Assembly: GCF_003259335.1 (NCBI RefSeq)
Contig: NZ_QLLL01000003.1
Span: 372,001-436,000 of the forward strand
Reading direction: 5' to 3'
From: Chitinophaga skermanii
Lineage (GTDB): Bacteria > Bacteroidota > Bacteroidia > Chitinophagales > Chitinophagaceae
Length of the DNA: 64,000 nucleotides
Below, one piece after another: positions 25,912 to 35,434 of this stretch. Made by a program: the position numbers and the translations under genes. Positions within the stretch are counted from its first letter, which is position 1. Each line of letters opens with the position of its first letter. The notes beneath the pieces were generated by a model, which was not told where the DNA came from, did not search any database, and worked only from the letters and a program-made list of their open reading frames with translations.

Positions 25912-26649
25912 ATGCTATCTTTAATATTTGCAATACTCTTTTCGATTGTCGTAGGCTTAATGATTTACCTCATCATCAATGATAAGCATGACCATAACAT
26001 ACAGAAAGCTTCGCCACTTCCGCAGCAGGATATCCTTGGGAAGGATACTTTTTTAGCATATATAGAACGTTCTACAGGCGTACAGGTATGCCTAATGAAT
26101 TGGTCGGAACGAATTGCTCATTTATTGCCTAATAGTTGCCCCTTACCGGGCTTTATAAGTAGGTTTGTTAAGGATTATAATATTCACTTACTAGGATTAG
26201 ATGAAGAACATTGGTGTGAATTGGAAGGATATAACCCCACTTTAGGCGTCTTATATACAGCAACACAAACGCGGATATTATATAAACCGTTTATAAACAT
26301 AGAACGACTGCCTTATGAAACATTACGACAACATATTATCGAAGATATAATGGGAGATCCTAGGGAAGAACGGTACAATCTTGGTAATATAGATGTGCAG
26401 AAACGCCTAATTGCAGATCGTAATATTACTGGCGAGCATTTGGAATTGATGCTTTTAACTTATGCAGATAAATATGGTGTTGATTTAACCGGCTCCCAGT
26501 ACTTAATACTTTGTTACCCAAGCCGCTATACCGCATACGACAATGAGTATCAAGGGTTAGATATCACCTTCGACGATTTAATCAAAGCTGCTATGGTGGG
26601 GAATTGGTTGAACAGAGAAAGTGCCCTATCAAACAATTCCATCAACTAA
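25912..26649 (+). CDS. Membrane-anchored protein with two DUF1493-like domains
   Basis: 245 residues. ATG 25912 lies 2 bp after the stop of the four-unit protein, so the two are surely co-expressed. An earlier in-frame start at 25879 would run back into that gene. An N-terminal helix (LSLIFAILFSIVVGLMIYLII, about 3-22) is followed by two DUF1493-like units. The second is the better one: RQHIIEDIM, ITGEHLELMLLTYADKYGVDLTG, LDITFDDLIKAAMVGNW. No phosphopantetheine serine is seen. The function is unknown; together the pair looks like a modular membrane scaffold. Confidence 0.7.
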   Translation: MLSLIFAILFSIVVGLMIYLIINDKHDHNIQKASPLPQQDILGKDTFLAYIERSTGVQVCLMNWSERIAHLLPNSCPLPGFISRFVKDYNIHLLGLDEEHWCELEGYNPTLGVLYTATQTRILYKPFINIERLPYETLRQHIIEDIMGDPREERYNLGNIDVQKRLIADRNITGEHLELMLLTYADKYGVDLTGSQYLILCYPSRYTAYDNEYQGLDITFDDLIKAAMVGNWLNRESALSNNSIN

Positions 26650-26930
26650 GATTAACCCTCCTTCAACTTGCAATTATTTTAAAAGATACTACCTCCTTTT
26701 GCAAAGAATGCCCCCAGCTGCCACTTGCTCCAGCAATAGACCGCTTTTCTTCTAATGCTGAACTTCAAATCGCTGTTAACCAGTTTGTAGCTGATCGCTA
26801 CCCAATGGCATTTTAAGTAATAATTATTGTCGCAATTGACACTTGGCAGTTGTGTTTTGTATGGCAATTGCGGTGTTGACTTGATAACACATTCTCTATA
26901 AGGGAATTAATAGTCACCAATAAGGCAAAA

Positions 26931-27058
26931 GATAGGGTAAAGATAGGCTTAGGATAGGCTTTTAATAGGGAAAGGATAGGCTCGAGATAGGCAAACTACA
27001 TAGAAACTACATGGAAATACCCGAAAATTACATGGAAACTACATGGAACCTACATGGA
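26931..27058. repeat. 11-bp-periodic two-part intergenic array
   Basis: The core ATAGG starts at 26932, 26943, 26954, 26965, 26976 and 26987, exactly 11 bp apart. The array then switches to an ACATGG core starting at 26998, 27009, 27030, 27041 and 27052. That half has one 1-bp slip and a degenerate unit near 27019. The gap 26650-27259 is between two genes that end towards each other. Flanking parts of the gap show no ORF that I accept and no clear terminator. Confidence 0.85.
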
Positions 27059-27259
27059 TTTCACTTTCTCGGTGGCTTGTCAGCACATCAAGGTTAAAGG
27101 GAGGGATTGATCTTAATACTTAACTCTAACTAAGTAGCATAGGTTTCATCTTTATCTTCCAACTACACCTTTTCATTATCAACCCATTACTCAAATTATA
27201 CAATAACGGCTACCTTGCTGTACGCAAAGCAGCCGCATTGAACTTCTCACAGTTATATC

Positions 27260-28765
27260 TTAAAGTGTATTCGGTGTGTATACTTTTACAACACCGTCAT
27301 TTTCACTACTTACAACAAGCAAAGATTTTTTAGTAGGGCTCATAACTGCCGGGATGAATAATACGCCTTCTGGTGCATCGCCCGATTTCAATAATTGAAG
27401 GAATACGGGTTTAGTAGGCGTAGTAGCATCATATACGGCGATTGCATCACTACGTTCCATGCCTACGAATACTACATTTTTCTTACCAACTTTACCGGTA
27501 GCAATGCCTTCTGGTTCAACACCTTTATCATCACTGCGGCCATCGTCGTATACTTTGGCTTCGATGCACTTGTTTTCCAACTCGTTATTGCTGTCGAATA
27601 CCAATTTGCCGTCATTACCATTCCAAACGCTGAAAGAACGGGCACCGAAGGAATAGAGTTCGGTGTACACGCCATCGGTATTGCCGAGGGTGGTGGTAAT
27701 GTTCAATCTACCTAATTCAGTTTCAGTTTTTAAGGTGGCTGCATTCGGGAATTTTGTTGGATCGAGGGTAATGTCTTTTACACGTTTTGCCTCTGCATAG
27801 GCATCCCATTCTCTTACGTCGCCTTCATTTGCGGTAAAGAGGTACGGAATACCATTGTCGATCAGCATGGCAATGGCATCTGGTTGGTACATCCCTTTTA
27901 CTGGTACGGTACGTTGCTTGATACCGTCTTTATCGCTGGGGTCGATGGCATTTATGGCAAGGCTGTAGTCTTTAAAGCCAAGTGGCCACATGTTGGTAAC
28001 AGTTTTAGCTGCCAGGTCAATTTTGGCAATCATGTTGTTCTCTTGCAAGGTTACCCAAGCTGTTTTCTCGTCGGGGGCAATGGTAATGTATTCTGGTTCC
28101 ATGTCTTGTGCAAAAGAGGCATTAGGACCAAATACGCGGCCGCCTTGTGATTTCAAGGTAGCGGCTTGACCGGCGAATGAAGAGAAATCGAGCGTTGTTA
28201 CAGCAAAGCTGTTTTTTACATCGATGATAGACACGGAGCCAACAGGATCTACTTTGTAATCCTGGCTAGGTTCGCCTTCATTGGCCGACATAATGTATTT
28301 GCCATTGGCGCTAAAGGTAACCATATCGGGTAAGGCACCTACCGTAATAGCTTTGATTTCAGCATACGATTTAGTGTCGTATACCACCACTTTGCCATTC
28401 ATGGTTTTGTCTTTTCCTTCAATAGCAGCAGCGAGCATACCACCGTATACACTTAGGCTGTTTACGGCGCCGTAGGTCGATACGTCGATGTTGCCGATTA
28501 CTTTCATGGTAGTTGGATTTGAGAAATCGACTACTTCGATACGGTTTACACCGCTGTTGTTCACTACAAATAAGCGTTTCGTTAATGAATCGTAGGCCGA
28601 AATTTCAGCAGCACCGGCGCCTCCAATGTTAATAGACCCAATTTCCGCGAACGTCGACGGGTCTTCGTTAACGAAAAATTCGGGTGTAGTAGGTTTGTCG
28701 TCGTTCTTAGTACAACTCATGTACACAGGAATAGCCAGTAGGGGTAGTAAATGTTTAATCCGCAT
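27260..28765 (-). CDS. Choice-of-anchor I family lipoprotein (beta-propeller-like)
   Basis: 501-residue exported protein with a lipobox-like MSC at Cys 18, so probably a lipoprotein. The mature chain has propeller-type repeats (SLTKRLFVVNNSGVNRIEVVDF, SANGKYIMSANEGEP, PDEKTAWVTLQENNMIAKID) and the family markers YLFTANEGDVREWDAY and GVEPEGIATG. Choice-of-anchor I proteins are secreted YncE/phytase-like propellers of unknown substrate, often linked to phosphate or alkaline-phosphatase genes. No such neighbour is seen here. It stands alone, converging on the DUF1493 pair. Confidence 0.87.
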   Translation of the reverse strand: MRIKHLLPLLAIPVYMSCTKNDDKPTTPEFFVNEDPSTFAEIGSINIGGAGAAEISAYDSLTKRLFVVNNSGVNRIEVVDFSNPTTMKVIGNIDVSTYGAVNSLSVYGGMLAAAIEGKDKTMNGKVVVYDTKSYAEIKAITVGALPDMVTFSANGKYIMSANEGEPSQDYKVDPVGSVSIIDVKNSFAVTTLDFSSFAGQAATLKSQGGRVFGPNASFAQDMEPEYITIAPDEKTAWVTLQENNMIAKIDLAAKTVTNMWPLGFKDYSLAINAIDPSDKDGIKQRTVPVKGMYQPDAIAMLIDNGIPYLFTANEGDVREWDAYAEAKRVKDITLDPTKFPNAATLKTETELGRLNITTTLGNTDGVYTELYSFGARSFSVWNGNDGKLVFDSNNELENKCIEAKVYDDGRSDDKGVEPEGIATGKVGKKNVVFVGMERSDAIAVYDATTPTKPVFLQLLKSGDAPEGVLFIPAVMSPTKKSLLVVSSENDGVVKVYTPNTL

Positions 28766-29057
28766 ATATCTTTGGTTTTATAGAATTGAGGGCGAATAAA
28801 CAAGCCGGGTATTATCAACGTGTGAACAGAAGATTAAGAAATGATTATTTCAGTTGACTAAATCAAAATTATCTCACCCTTTACAATAATTAGTCATTCG
28901 TTACCTTAACGGGCTATTTGCGAACCATTCATCATTCTTTGCGCGGGAAACTAGGGGAGAGTGATTAATTTTATCGAGTTTACTATGTACAACTGTAATG
29001 CCCTATGCCACGGCATTTGATAGGCTCGTAACTGTTATAAATTAGGATTACTATATT

Positions 29058-31550
29058 ATGTTTAATGGTTTTTTTAGCAGGAATAGATATTTCCTCCTAG
29101 CTACTTCTTTATTAGTAAGTGGGCTAGCGCATGCGCAAGAACAGCCGAAAGCGAACTACAGGTTAGCGGCTAAGTTCTCGCCAAAGAAACAACAACGCAT
29201 GGTGTTTTCTACAGCCGTAGATGCACATTGGTTGAAGAAATCGGATCGTTTTTGGTATCAATACGAAACATCCAATGGTAAAGTTTGGTACATCGTGAAC
29301 CCAGCCACTGCCGAAAAGCGCGTGATGTTCGATAATGCGAAGCTCGCAGCTGCCCTTACCCGTATTGTAAAAGATCCGTTCGATGCGCAACATCTTCCTA
29401 TCGACAGTATGCGTTTTGTGAAAGATGAGCGTACCATTCAATTCGAAATCAAGAGTTCCTTAGAAATCGAAAAGAAAGATACCACGAATAAAAAGGCGGC
29501 GCCTGTAAAGGAAAAGAAGACTTTCTACTTCGAATATAATCTCGATACAGAAAACTTGGTAGAATTAAACGACTTCAAAAAGCCGAAGCGTAAACCCAAT
29601 TGGGCCAACATTTCTCCTGATGAGCAAACCATCATTTTCGCGAAGAAATTCAACCTCTACTGGATGGATAAAGCGAACTATGAGAAAGCGTTAATCAATG
29701 AGAATGATAGCACCATTGTAGAACACGCTTTTACGAAAGATGGTGTCGACAATTTCGCTTACGGTGGTGATACGGATAACGAATCCAACGTAGATATCGA
29801 AAAAAATAAAGACAAACGGAAACCGGCTTATGTGTTCTGGTCGCCCGATTCGAAATACTTCGGTATGACGCGTTCCGACAAACGCATGGTGAAGGATTTT
29901 TGGGTGATTAATAACATCGCCGATCCTCGTCCTACTTTGGAAACTTATAAATACCAAATGCCGGGTGAAAAAGAAGCCCCTGAAACGCATTTGTATGTAT
30001 GGGAGAATAGTTCCAAAACAGTGAAGGAGATCAACGTGAACATGTTCAAAAACCAAGACGTGTATTTCTGGTCGAAACCGGCTGTTAAAACGCAGCGCGA
30101 CGATGATTGGCGCCCCTTGGTATGGCATGGTACGAACGATAAGTTCTACTTAACCCGTACAAGCCGCGATTTAAAGCGAATTGATGTATTGCGTATTGAT
30201 CCGAAATCTGGAGATGTGAAATCGATCATTGAAGAACGCATGAATACGTATGTAGAAGTACGCCGCGTGGGTTTAGTGAATGGTGGTAAAGAATTGATTC
30301 AGTGGAGTGAAGAAGACGGTTGGGCACATTTTTATTTATATGATGAAAATGGTAAGCTGAAAAATCAAATTACTTCAGGCGCTTACCATTGCGAGGATAT
30401 TGAAGCGATTGATGAGAAAAACCGCGTATTGTATTTTTCTGCGAATGGTAAAGAACCGAATGAAGATCCTTACTATTTGCACCTTTACCGTGTGAACTTC
30501 GATGGTTCGGGATTGAAATTATTGAACCCGGGTGAATTCGAACACGCGATGAATTTGAACGACAATAACCAGTTCTTTGTAGATAACTATTCCCGTGTTA
30601 ACACGGTTCCTAAATCGGCTTTGTATAATACGGCGGGTAAAAAGATCATGGATCTTGAAACGGCTGATTTATCCTTGTTATTTGCAGCCGGTTATAAGTT
30701 CCCAGATATTTTCAAAGTGAAGGCAGATGATGGCGTAACTGATTTATACGGTGTGATGTATAAACCATTTGATTTCGATTCAACGAAACGTTACCCAATT
30801 ATCGAGTACGTATACCCAGGTCCGCAAACAGAAGCCGTAAACAAAGCTTTTGCACGTGTAGCCGATAGAACAGATCGTTTAGCACAAGCGGGTTTCATTG
30901 TTATTACGGTTGGTAATAGAGGTGGTCACCCAAGCCGTTCTAAATGGTACCATACCTACGGTTATGGCAATTTGCGTGATTATGGTTTAGCAGATAAAAA
31001 AGCAGCTATCGAACAATTAGCAGATCGTTATCAGTTCATTGATGCCGATAAAGTAGGTATTCATGGTCACTCTGGTGGTGGCTTTATGTCAACCGCTGCG
31101 ATGTTGGTATACCCCGACTTCTTCAAAGTAGCTGTTTCTTCTTCCGGTAACCACGATAACAGTGTGTACAACCGTTGGTGGAGCGAGAAACACCATGGTG
31201 TGAAAGAAGTAGTAGGTGAAAAAGGTGATACTACCTTCTTATATAATATTGAAAAGAATCCTGATTTAGCGAAGAACTTGAAAGGTCATTTAATGTTGAC
31301 AACCGGCGATATCGATAATAACGTACACCCGGCCAATACGATCCGCGTAGCGAATGCGCTGATCAAAGCCAACAAACGTTTCGAATTCGTGATCTTGCCC
31401 GGTCAACGCCACGCTTACGGCGATATGCAAGAATGGTTCTTCTGGACATTAACAGATTATTACAGTCGTTGGTTACTCGGCGATTTCTCACAACCTGTTG
31501 ATATCACAGAAATGAACGTAGAAGTACCGCAAACAAACAAGCGTAGGTAG
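29058..31550 (+). CDS. S9 family dipeptidyl peptidase (DPP IV-like)
   Basis: Exported serine peptidase of 830 residues that removes dipeptides from peptide N-termini. The signal peptide ends at LAHAQ (residue 27). A DPP IV-type N-terminal beta-propeller covers about 60-550. The alpha/beta hydrolase domain shows GIHGHSGGGF with nucleophile Ser 672, then TTGDIDNNVHP with the Asp and GQRHAYGD with the His. The nucleophile elbow GHSGGG differs from the usual GWSYGG, a variant common in Bacteroidota members. It is monocistronic with its own terminator. Confidence 0.93.
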   Translation: MFNGFFSRNRYFLLATSLLVSGLAHAQEQPKANYRLAAKFSPKKQQRMVFSTAVDAHWLKKSDRFWYQYETSNGKVWYIVNPATAEKRVMFDNAKLAAALTRIVKDPFDAQHLPIDSMRFVKDERTIQFEIKSSLEIEKKDTTNKKAAPVKEKKTFYFEYNLDTENLVELNDFKKPKRKPNWANISPDEQTIIFAKKFNLYWMDKANYEKALINENDSTIVEHAFTKDGVDNFAYGGDTDNESNVDIEKNKDKRKPAYVFWSPDSKYFGMTRSDKRMVKDFWVINNIADPRPTLETYKYQMPGEKEAPETHLYVWENSSKTVKEINVNMFKNQDVYFWSKPAVKTQRDDDWRPLVWHGTNDKFYLTRTSRDLKRIDVLRIDPKSGDVKSIIEERMNTYVEVRRVGLVNGGKELIQWSEEDGWAHFYLYDENGKLKNQITSGAYHCEDIEAIDEKNRVLYFSANGKEPNEDPYYLHLYRVNFDGSGLKLLNPGEFEHAMNLNDNNQFFVDNYSRVNTVPKSALYNTAGKKIMDLETADLSLLFAAGYKFPDIFKVKADDGVTDLYGVMYKPFDFDSTKRYPIIEYVYPGPQTEAVNKAFARVADRTDRLAQAGFIVITVGNRGGHPSRSKWYHTYGYGNLRDYGLADKKAAIEQLADRYQFIDADKVGIHGHSGGGFMSTAAMLVYPDFFKVAVSSSGNHDNSVYNRWWSEKHHGVKEVVGEKGDTTFLYNIEKNPDLAKNLKGHLMLTTGDIDNNVHPANTIRVANALIKANKRFEFVILPGQRHAYGDMQEWFFWTLTDYYSRWLLGDFSQPVDITEMNVEVPQTNKRR

Positions 31551-31577
31551 CAGCTTACAACAACATCTAAACATGTG

Positions 31578-31610
31578 CCCCGTCTTTATCATGTAGAGGC
31601 GGGGTATTTT
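31578..31610 (+). terminator. Terminator after the S9 peptidase gene
   Basis: The stem CCCCG.../...CGGGG (31578-31604, with G-U pairs) is followed by TATTTTT. Confidence 0.75.
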
Positions 31611-31761
31611 TATGCCATCCCCCTAAAATTCCCTATCTTCACATCAACCTAACTATCAATATAACATGCAACCTCCATAAATACTCATTTTCAATAATTT
31701 TCATACCGAAACCACAAAAAATCATTTATTTTACTTTTCGACGAACTATTGCAGTCCCTAT

Positions 31762-32115
31762 ATGGCGTATCAACCCGGTCTACATTTATTATCAACTATC
31801 TATACCAACCGCATCGATTTATTAGAGCGAAGTGCCGAGTGGCATGCGTTTATTGATGCACAGATTAAAGCAGAACAATTAACGGAAGTGGGTAACAGCC
31901 TGCACGATTTTCCAACGGGCGGGTATACCGCTGTGCACTGTTTAACAGAATCGCATGTATCGATACATACTTGGCCGGAATATGGCTTATGTACCTGTGA
32001 TGTATTCTTGTCGAACTTCATGCGGAATAATGATGCTACCACTATGCGTATCATGGACAATATTGCCGCCTTCTTTGAGGCAACGAAAGTTGAACAGCAA
32101 AGTGTAAGACGTTAA
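31762..32115 (+). CDS. SpeD-like pyruvoyl-dependent decarboxylase (AdoMet decarboxylase family)
   Basis: Pyruvoyl enzyme of the class 1B AdoMet decarboxylase family, 117 residues. The self-cleavage and pyruvoyl site is LTESHVSIHTWPEYG, with Ser 64 forming the pyruvoyl group, processing His 69 and Glu 73. In Thermotoga-type SpeD the catalytic acid cysteine follows in DLFTCG. Here the aligned segment is DVFLSNF, so that position is Ser 84; two other cysteines (C77, C79) lie just before. The enzyme may therefore act on another substrate, as some SpeD homologues decarboxylate ornithine or arginine. It is the first gene of a six-gene block that includes a spermidine-synthase-like protein. Confidence 0.82.
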   Translation: MAYQPGLHLLSTIYTNRIDLLERSAEWHAFIDAQIKAEQLTEVGNSLHDFPTGGYTAVHCLTESHVSIHTWPEYGLCTCDVFLSNFMRNNDATTMRIMDNIAAFFEATKVEQQSVRR

Positions 32116-32140
32116 TTATTTATCCTATTCCTACTAGAAC

Positions 32141-33643
32141 ATGATTTTATCTCAAACTTTTATATGCCCGAAATGTAACACGCAGCATAATGTGTACGAT
32201 ATCCGTAACACAATGGTGTATGTATGTGAAAATTGTAAATCAATTCTCGGCAGATCCGTGAATGGCTTTGCTAGGATAGGGAAAGTGAAGGACCCGCTCT
32301 ATAAACCGTTATTCTCTTTAGGAACAAAAGGTACGATTCGTGGACAAGAATATACCATCGTAGCCTATTCAGAAAGGCAAGAATATGGCACCGATTATTA
32401 CTGGGTAGAATACGTGCTAATGCGCGGTGAAGATCGTAAACGCATTTTCCTGTCTGAATTTGGTGGGCACTATACACTACTGGAAGAGTTACCGGCCGGC
32501 GAAATAGATACGGTAGATGTATCGAAAGCCTATCAAAATTACGTGTATCAAAATAAGCGCTTTGATAAATGGAGCGTATACTCAGCTAAATATCATTATG
32601 CGATCGGTGAATTTAACTGGGATGTACGATTCGACAAACCCATGAAGTGCTTGGAGTTTGTGGCTCCACCTCATATGATAGCTATGGAGTACGCGGAGAA
32701 TGCCCGTGAAGCAACTGCCTTTTATGGCACCTATATTCCATATAAAGAAGTAAACAAAGCATTTTTGCCGGGCGACAAATTGCCTAGCCCAGTGGGTGTG
32801 GCACCTGCGCAACCGTTTAGTAAGTATATCAACCCTTGGTTATTCTTGGTAGGATCGGCCATATTATGCGCTGTGTTTCTCATTTTGCAGATTGTAGATA
32901 ACCAACAACGCGTTAATAACATCGTTTTCTCGGAAGGATTTAATGTCGAAAGCTTTAGTCAACAAAAGCCTTTTGTATCTCGGCCATTTACCTTGGAGAA
33001 TAAAACTTCTAATATGGAAGTTGAAATCTATTTAGGAGGTGATAATACTTGGGTAGAGGCAGAAGTAGATTTGGTGAATGAAACCACGGGCGAGGAAACT
33101 TCCTTTGTGATTGGTACAGAGCACTATTCGGGTGTTGATGAAGGAGAGGCGTGGTCGGAAGGGCATTATCGCCAGAAGGAGTTTATCTGTAATATTGAAC
33201 CGGGGACTTATCACTTTGTGGTAACGCCCAATAAAGACCAAGCTTCTTTTGGCACCACCATGCGTTTAGAAGTAATTTGGGACGTAACTTCTTATTGGAA
33301 TGCTATTTTCTTATCACTTGTTTTATTAGCGATTGCCATTGGTGTGTATATATGGAATCATTCGTTTGAATCGAAAAGATGGGGTAATAGTGGCTTTGGA
33401 CATATCCGTGATGCGAGCACGCAAATGCCTGTTAAAGCAGATTATGGATATTTGCTCAAGAAAATAACCAACGAGCGTATATTGTTAGTCATCGCTGTAG
33501 TGTTTATTGCCAGCTTAATGTTGAGTAATTGTAACGGGTATAGGATCTGTGCTTGTAAATCGACCGAGAAATGGAAACCTGGGCAAACGCGTGGTAACAC
33601 ACCGCGTAGCGGGGTAGGTAGAGCGTATTTTCACCATAAATAA
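32141..33643 (+). CDS. DUF4178 zinc-ribbon membrane protein
   Basis: 500 residues. The N-terminal zinc ribbon has C9/C12 and C29/C32 (CPKCNT, CENCKS). Two DUF4178-type beta domains follow (KGTIRGQEYTIVAYSERQE at about 65-120 and YHYAIGEFNWDVRFDKP at about 150-205). Membrane helices are at about 230-248, 385-405 and 445-462, with a beta-rich loop between the first and second that is probably periplasmic. The C-terminus is Gly/Arg-rich. DUF4178 often occurs with SpeD, DUF350 and membrane spermidine-synthase genes, as here. It starts 26 bp after speD. The role is unknown. Confidence 0.8.
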   Translation: MILSQTFICPKCNTQHNVYDIRNTMVYVCENCKSILGRSVNGFARIGKVKDPLYKPLFSLGTKGTIRGQEYTIVAYSERQEYGTDYYWVEYVLMRGEDRKRIFLSEFGGHYTLLEELPAGEIDTVDVSKAYQNYVYQNKRFDKWSVYSAKYHYAIGEFNWDVRFDKPMKCLEFVAPPHMIAMEYAENAREATAFYGTYIPYKEVNKAFLPGDKLPSPVGVAPAQPFSKYINPWLFLVGSAILCAVFLILQIVDNQQRVNNIVFSEGFNVESFSQQKPFVSRPFTLENKTSNMEVEIYLGGDNTWVEAEVDLVNETTGEETSFVIGTEHYSGVDEGEAWSEGHYRQKEFICNIEPGTYHFVVTPNKDQASFGTTMRLEVIWDVTSYWNAIFLSLVLLAIAIGVYIWNHSFESKRWGNSGFGHIRDASTQMPVKADYGYLLKKITNERILLVIAVVFIASLMLSNCNGYRICACKSTEKWKPGQTRGNTPRSGVGRAYFHHK

Positions 33644-33697
33644 AAAAATCATTTTAATCATTTCATATTTTATCAATCATTTCTCACTCCAATCATC

Positions 33698-33922
33698 ATG
33701 AACTTCATGCAATTTGTGAACTTTAACTACGTCGTAAGCTCCGTTATTTATTCATTGCTGGGCGTTTTTATTCTTTTGCTGTGTTTCTGGATCGTGGATC
33801 GTTTCACACCGGAGAATACCTGGAAGGAAATTGTTCAAAACAAAAACATAGCTGTAGCTATTGTGGCGGCGGCATTTATTATCGCGATCGGGTTAATTAC
33901 CAGCGCGGCTATTCATGGGTAA
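33698..33922 (+). CDS. DUF350 small membrane protein
   Basis: 74 residues with two membrane helices (about 12-34 and 48-70) and a loop of FTPENTWKEIVQNKN. The signature NIAVAIVAAAFIIAIGLI is that of DUF350 (the single-repeat, two-helix form). DUF350 genes accompany DUF4178 and polyamine-type genes and PspA-like envelope stress loci. The next gene starts 12 bp downstream. Confidence 0.85.
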   Translation: MNFMQFVNFNYVVSSVIYSLLGVFILLLCFWIVDRFTPENTWKEIVQNKNIAVAIVAAAFIIAIGLITSAAIHG

Positions 33923-33934
33923 ACTGTTATTTGC

Positions 33935-35434
33935 GTGCATATTTTATTATTGTTTTCGGTATTCGTAATCGCTACTTGTGGCCTGATATACGAATTAGTG
34001 GCGGGTACTTTAGCGAGTTACCTATTGGGAGATTCCGTCACGCAATTTTCTACCATCATCGGTGCATATCTCTTTTCTATGGGTATTGGCGCGTACTTCT
34101 CCAGGTTTTTTAATAAAAACCTATTAAGCTGGTTTATACAGTTAGAAATCTTAGTAGGATTAATCGGCGGTATTAGCTCCAGCTTATTGTTCTTATTGTT
34201 CGAACACGCGGCGTCGTTCCGGTTGATTTTGTATTTAATGGTGGGCTTAACGGGTACCTTGGTAGGACTGGAAATTCCACTGTTAATGAACATCCTCAAG
34301 AACCGCTACGAGTTCAAAGACTTGGTATCGCGCGTATTTACCTTCGATTACATTGGAGCTTTATTAGCTTCCATTGTATTCCCTTTATTGCTGGTGCCGT
34401 ATCTTGGCTTGATACGTACATCTTGCTTCTTTGGGATATTGAATGTGATTGTAGCGATTGTAGTATTGGTGAAATTTAAATCGGACATCAAGTGGGCGAA
34501 TTACTTAAAAGCAAAGGCGATTAGTGTAGTGATACTATTGATAGCCGTGTTCGTTTGGGCGAATGAAATTATGACATTCGCTGAAGGGCAGGCCTTCCGG
34601 GATACAGTCATCTATACCCATTCATCCCCGTATCAGCGCATTGTGCTCACAAAGAATAAGCACGAGTTACGCTTATACCTCAACGGCAACTTGCAGTTTA
34701 GCTCGGCCGACGAATACCGTTACCACGAAGCCTTGGTACACCCCCCGATGCTATACAGTGCGAAACATAAAAATGTGCTTGTACTAGGCGGTGGCGATGG
34801 CATGGCGGCACGCGAATTACTGAAGTACCATGATGTAGAACATATCACGCTTGTGGATCTTGATCCCAGTATGACCAAACTCTTCAAACAAAACTCCATC
34901 TTATATAAACTCAATGATCGCTCCCTATTAAACCCCAAAGTGCAGGTAATTAATGCCGACGCCTTCCAGTGGTTGAAGGAGAATCAACAACAATACGATG
35001 TAGTGATTATCGACTTCCCCGATCCAGGCAACTACGCCGTGGGGAAATTATATACGACTGCCTTTTACAGGCAATTACGCCGTGCTTTACACGAAGAAAG
35101 TGTGGTGGTGGTACAATCCACCTCGCCGTATGTAGCGCCGAAAGCTTTCTGGTGCGTGAATAAAACCATGCAGGCTTGTGGTTATGAAACCATTCCTTAC
35201 CATACCTATGTACCCTCATTTGGAGAATGGGGCTATGTAATGGCTTCTCCAAGTGCTTTACAAGTACAGCAAGATAGTATACCCAGCGGCCTTAAATATT
35301 TCGCGAAAGATGTATTCCCGCAAATGCGCCAGTTTACAGCCGATATGGATAATAGGCCCGTACTAGCGAACCAATTGAATAACCAAGTATTAGTGCAATA
35401 TTTTGAAGATGAGTGGGGGAAATACCAAGAGTAA
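33935..35434 (+). CDS. Membrane-embedded spermidine-synthase-like protein
   Basis: 499 residues, GTG start. Residues 1-210 form six or seven membrane helices. Residues about 215-500 form an aminopropyltransferase-type Rossmann domain. Seen there are LNGNLQFSSADEYRYHE, which keeps the family DExxYHE motif, the AdoMet-type loop LVLGGGDGMAARELL, VDLDPS, the NADAFQWL acid and IDFPDPGN. The key acids of spermidine synthase are thus kept. It probably transfers an aminopropyl group (or related) to a membrane-linked acceptor. The downstream FAD gene overlaps it by 26 bp. Confidence 0.85.
   Translation: MHILLLFSVFVIATCGLIYELVAGTLASYLLGDSVTQFSTIIGAYLFSMGIGAYFSRFFNKNLLSWFIQLEILVGLIGGISSSLLFLLFEHAASFRLILYLMVGLTGTLVGLEIPLLMNILKNRYEFKDLVSRVFTFDYIGALLASIVFPLLLVPYLGLIRTSCFFGILNVIVAIVVLVKFKSDIKWANYLKAKAISVVILLIAVFVWANEIMTFAEGQAFRDTVIYTHSSPYQRIVLTKNKHELRLYLNGNLQFSSADEYRYHEALVHPPMLYSAKHKNVLVLGGGDGMAARELLKYHDVEHITLVDLDPSMTKLFKQNSILYKLNDRSLLNPKVQVINADAFQWLKENQQQYDVVIIDFPDPGNYAVGKLYTTAFYRQLRRALHEESVVVVQSTSPYVAPKAFWCVNKTMQACGYETIPYHTYVPSFGEWGYVMASPSALQVQQDSIPSGLKYFAKDVFPQMRQFTADMDNRPVLANQLNNQVLVQYFEDEWGKYQE

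Noticed and set aside
26604..26816. 70-codon plus-strand frame overlapping the end of the second DUF1493 gene
   Set aside because: It overlaps the real gene out of frame and shows no recognisable protein features.
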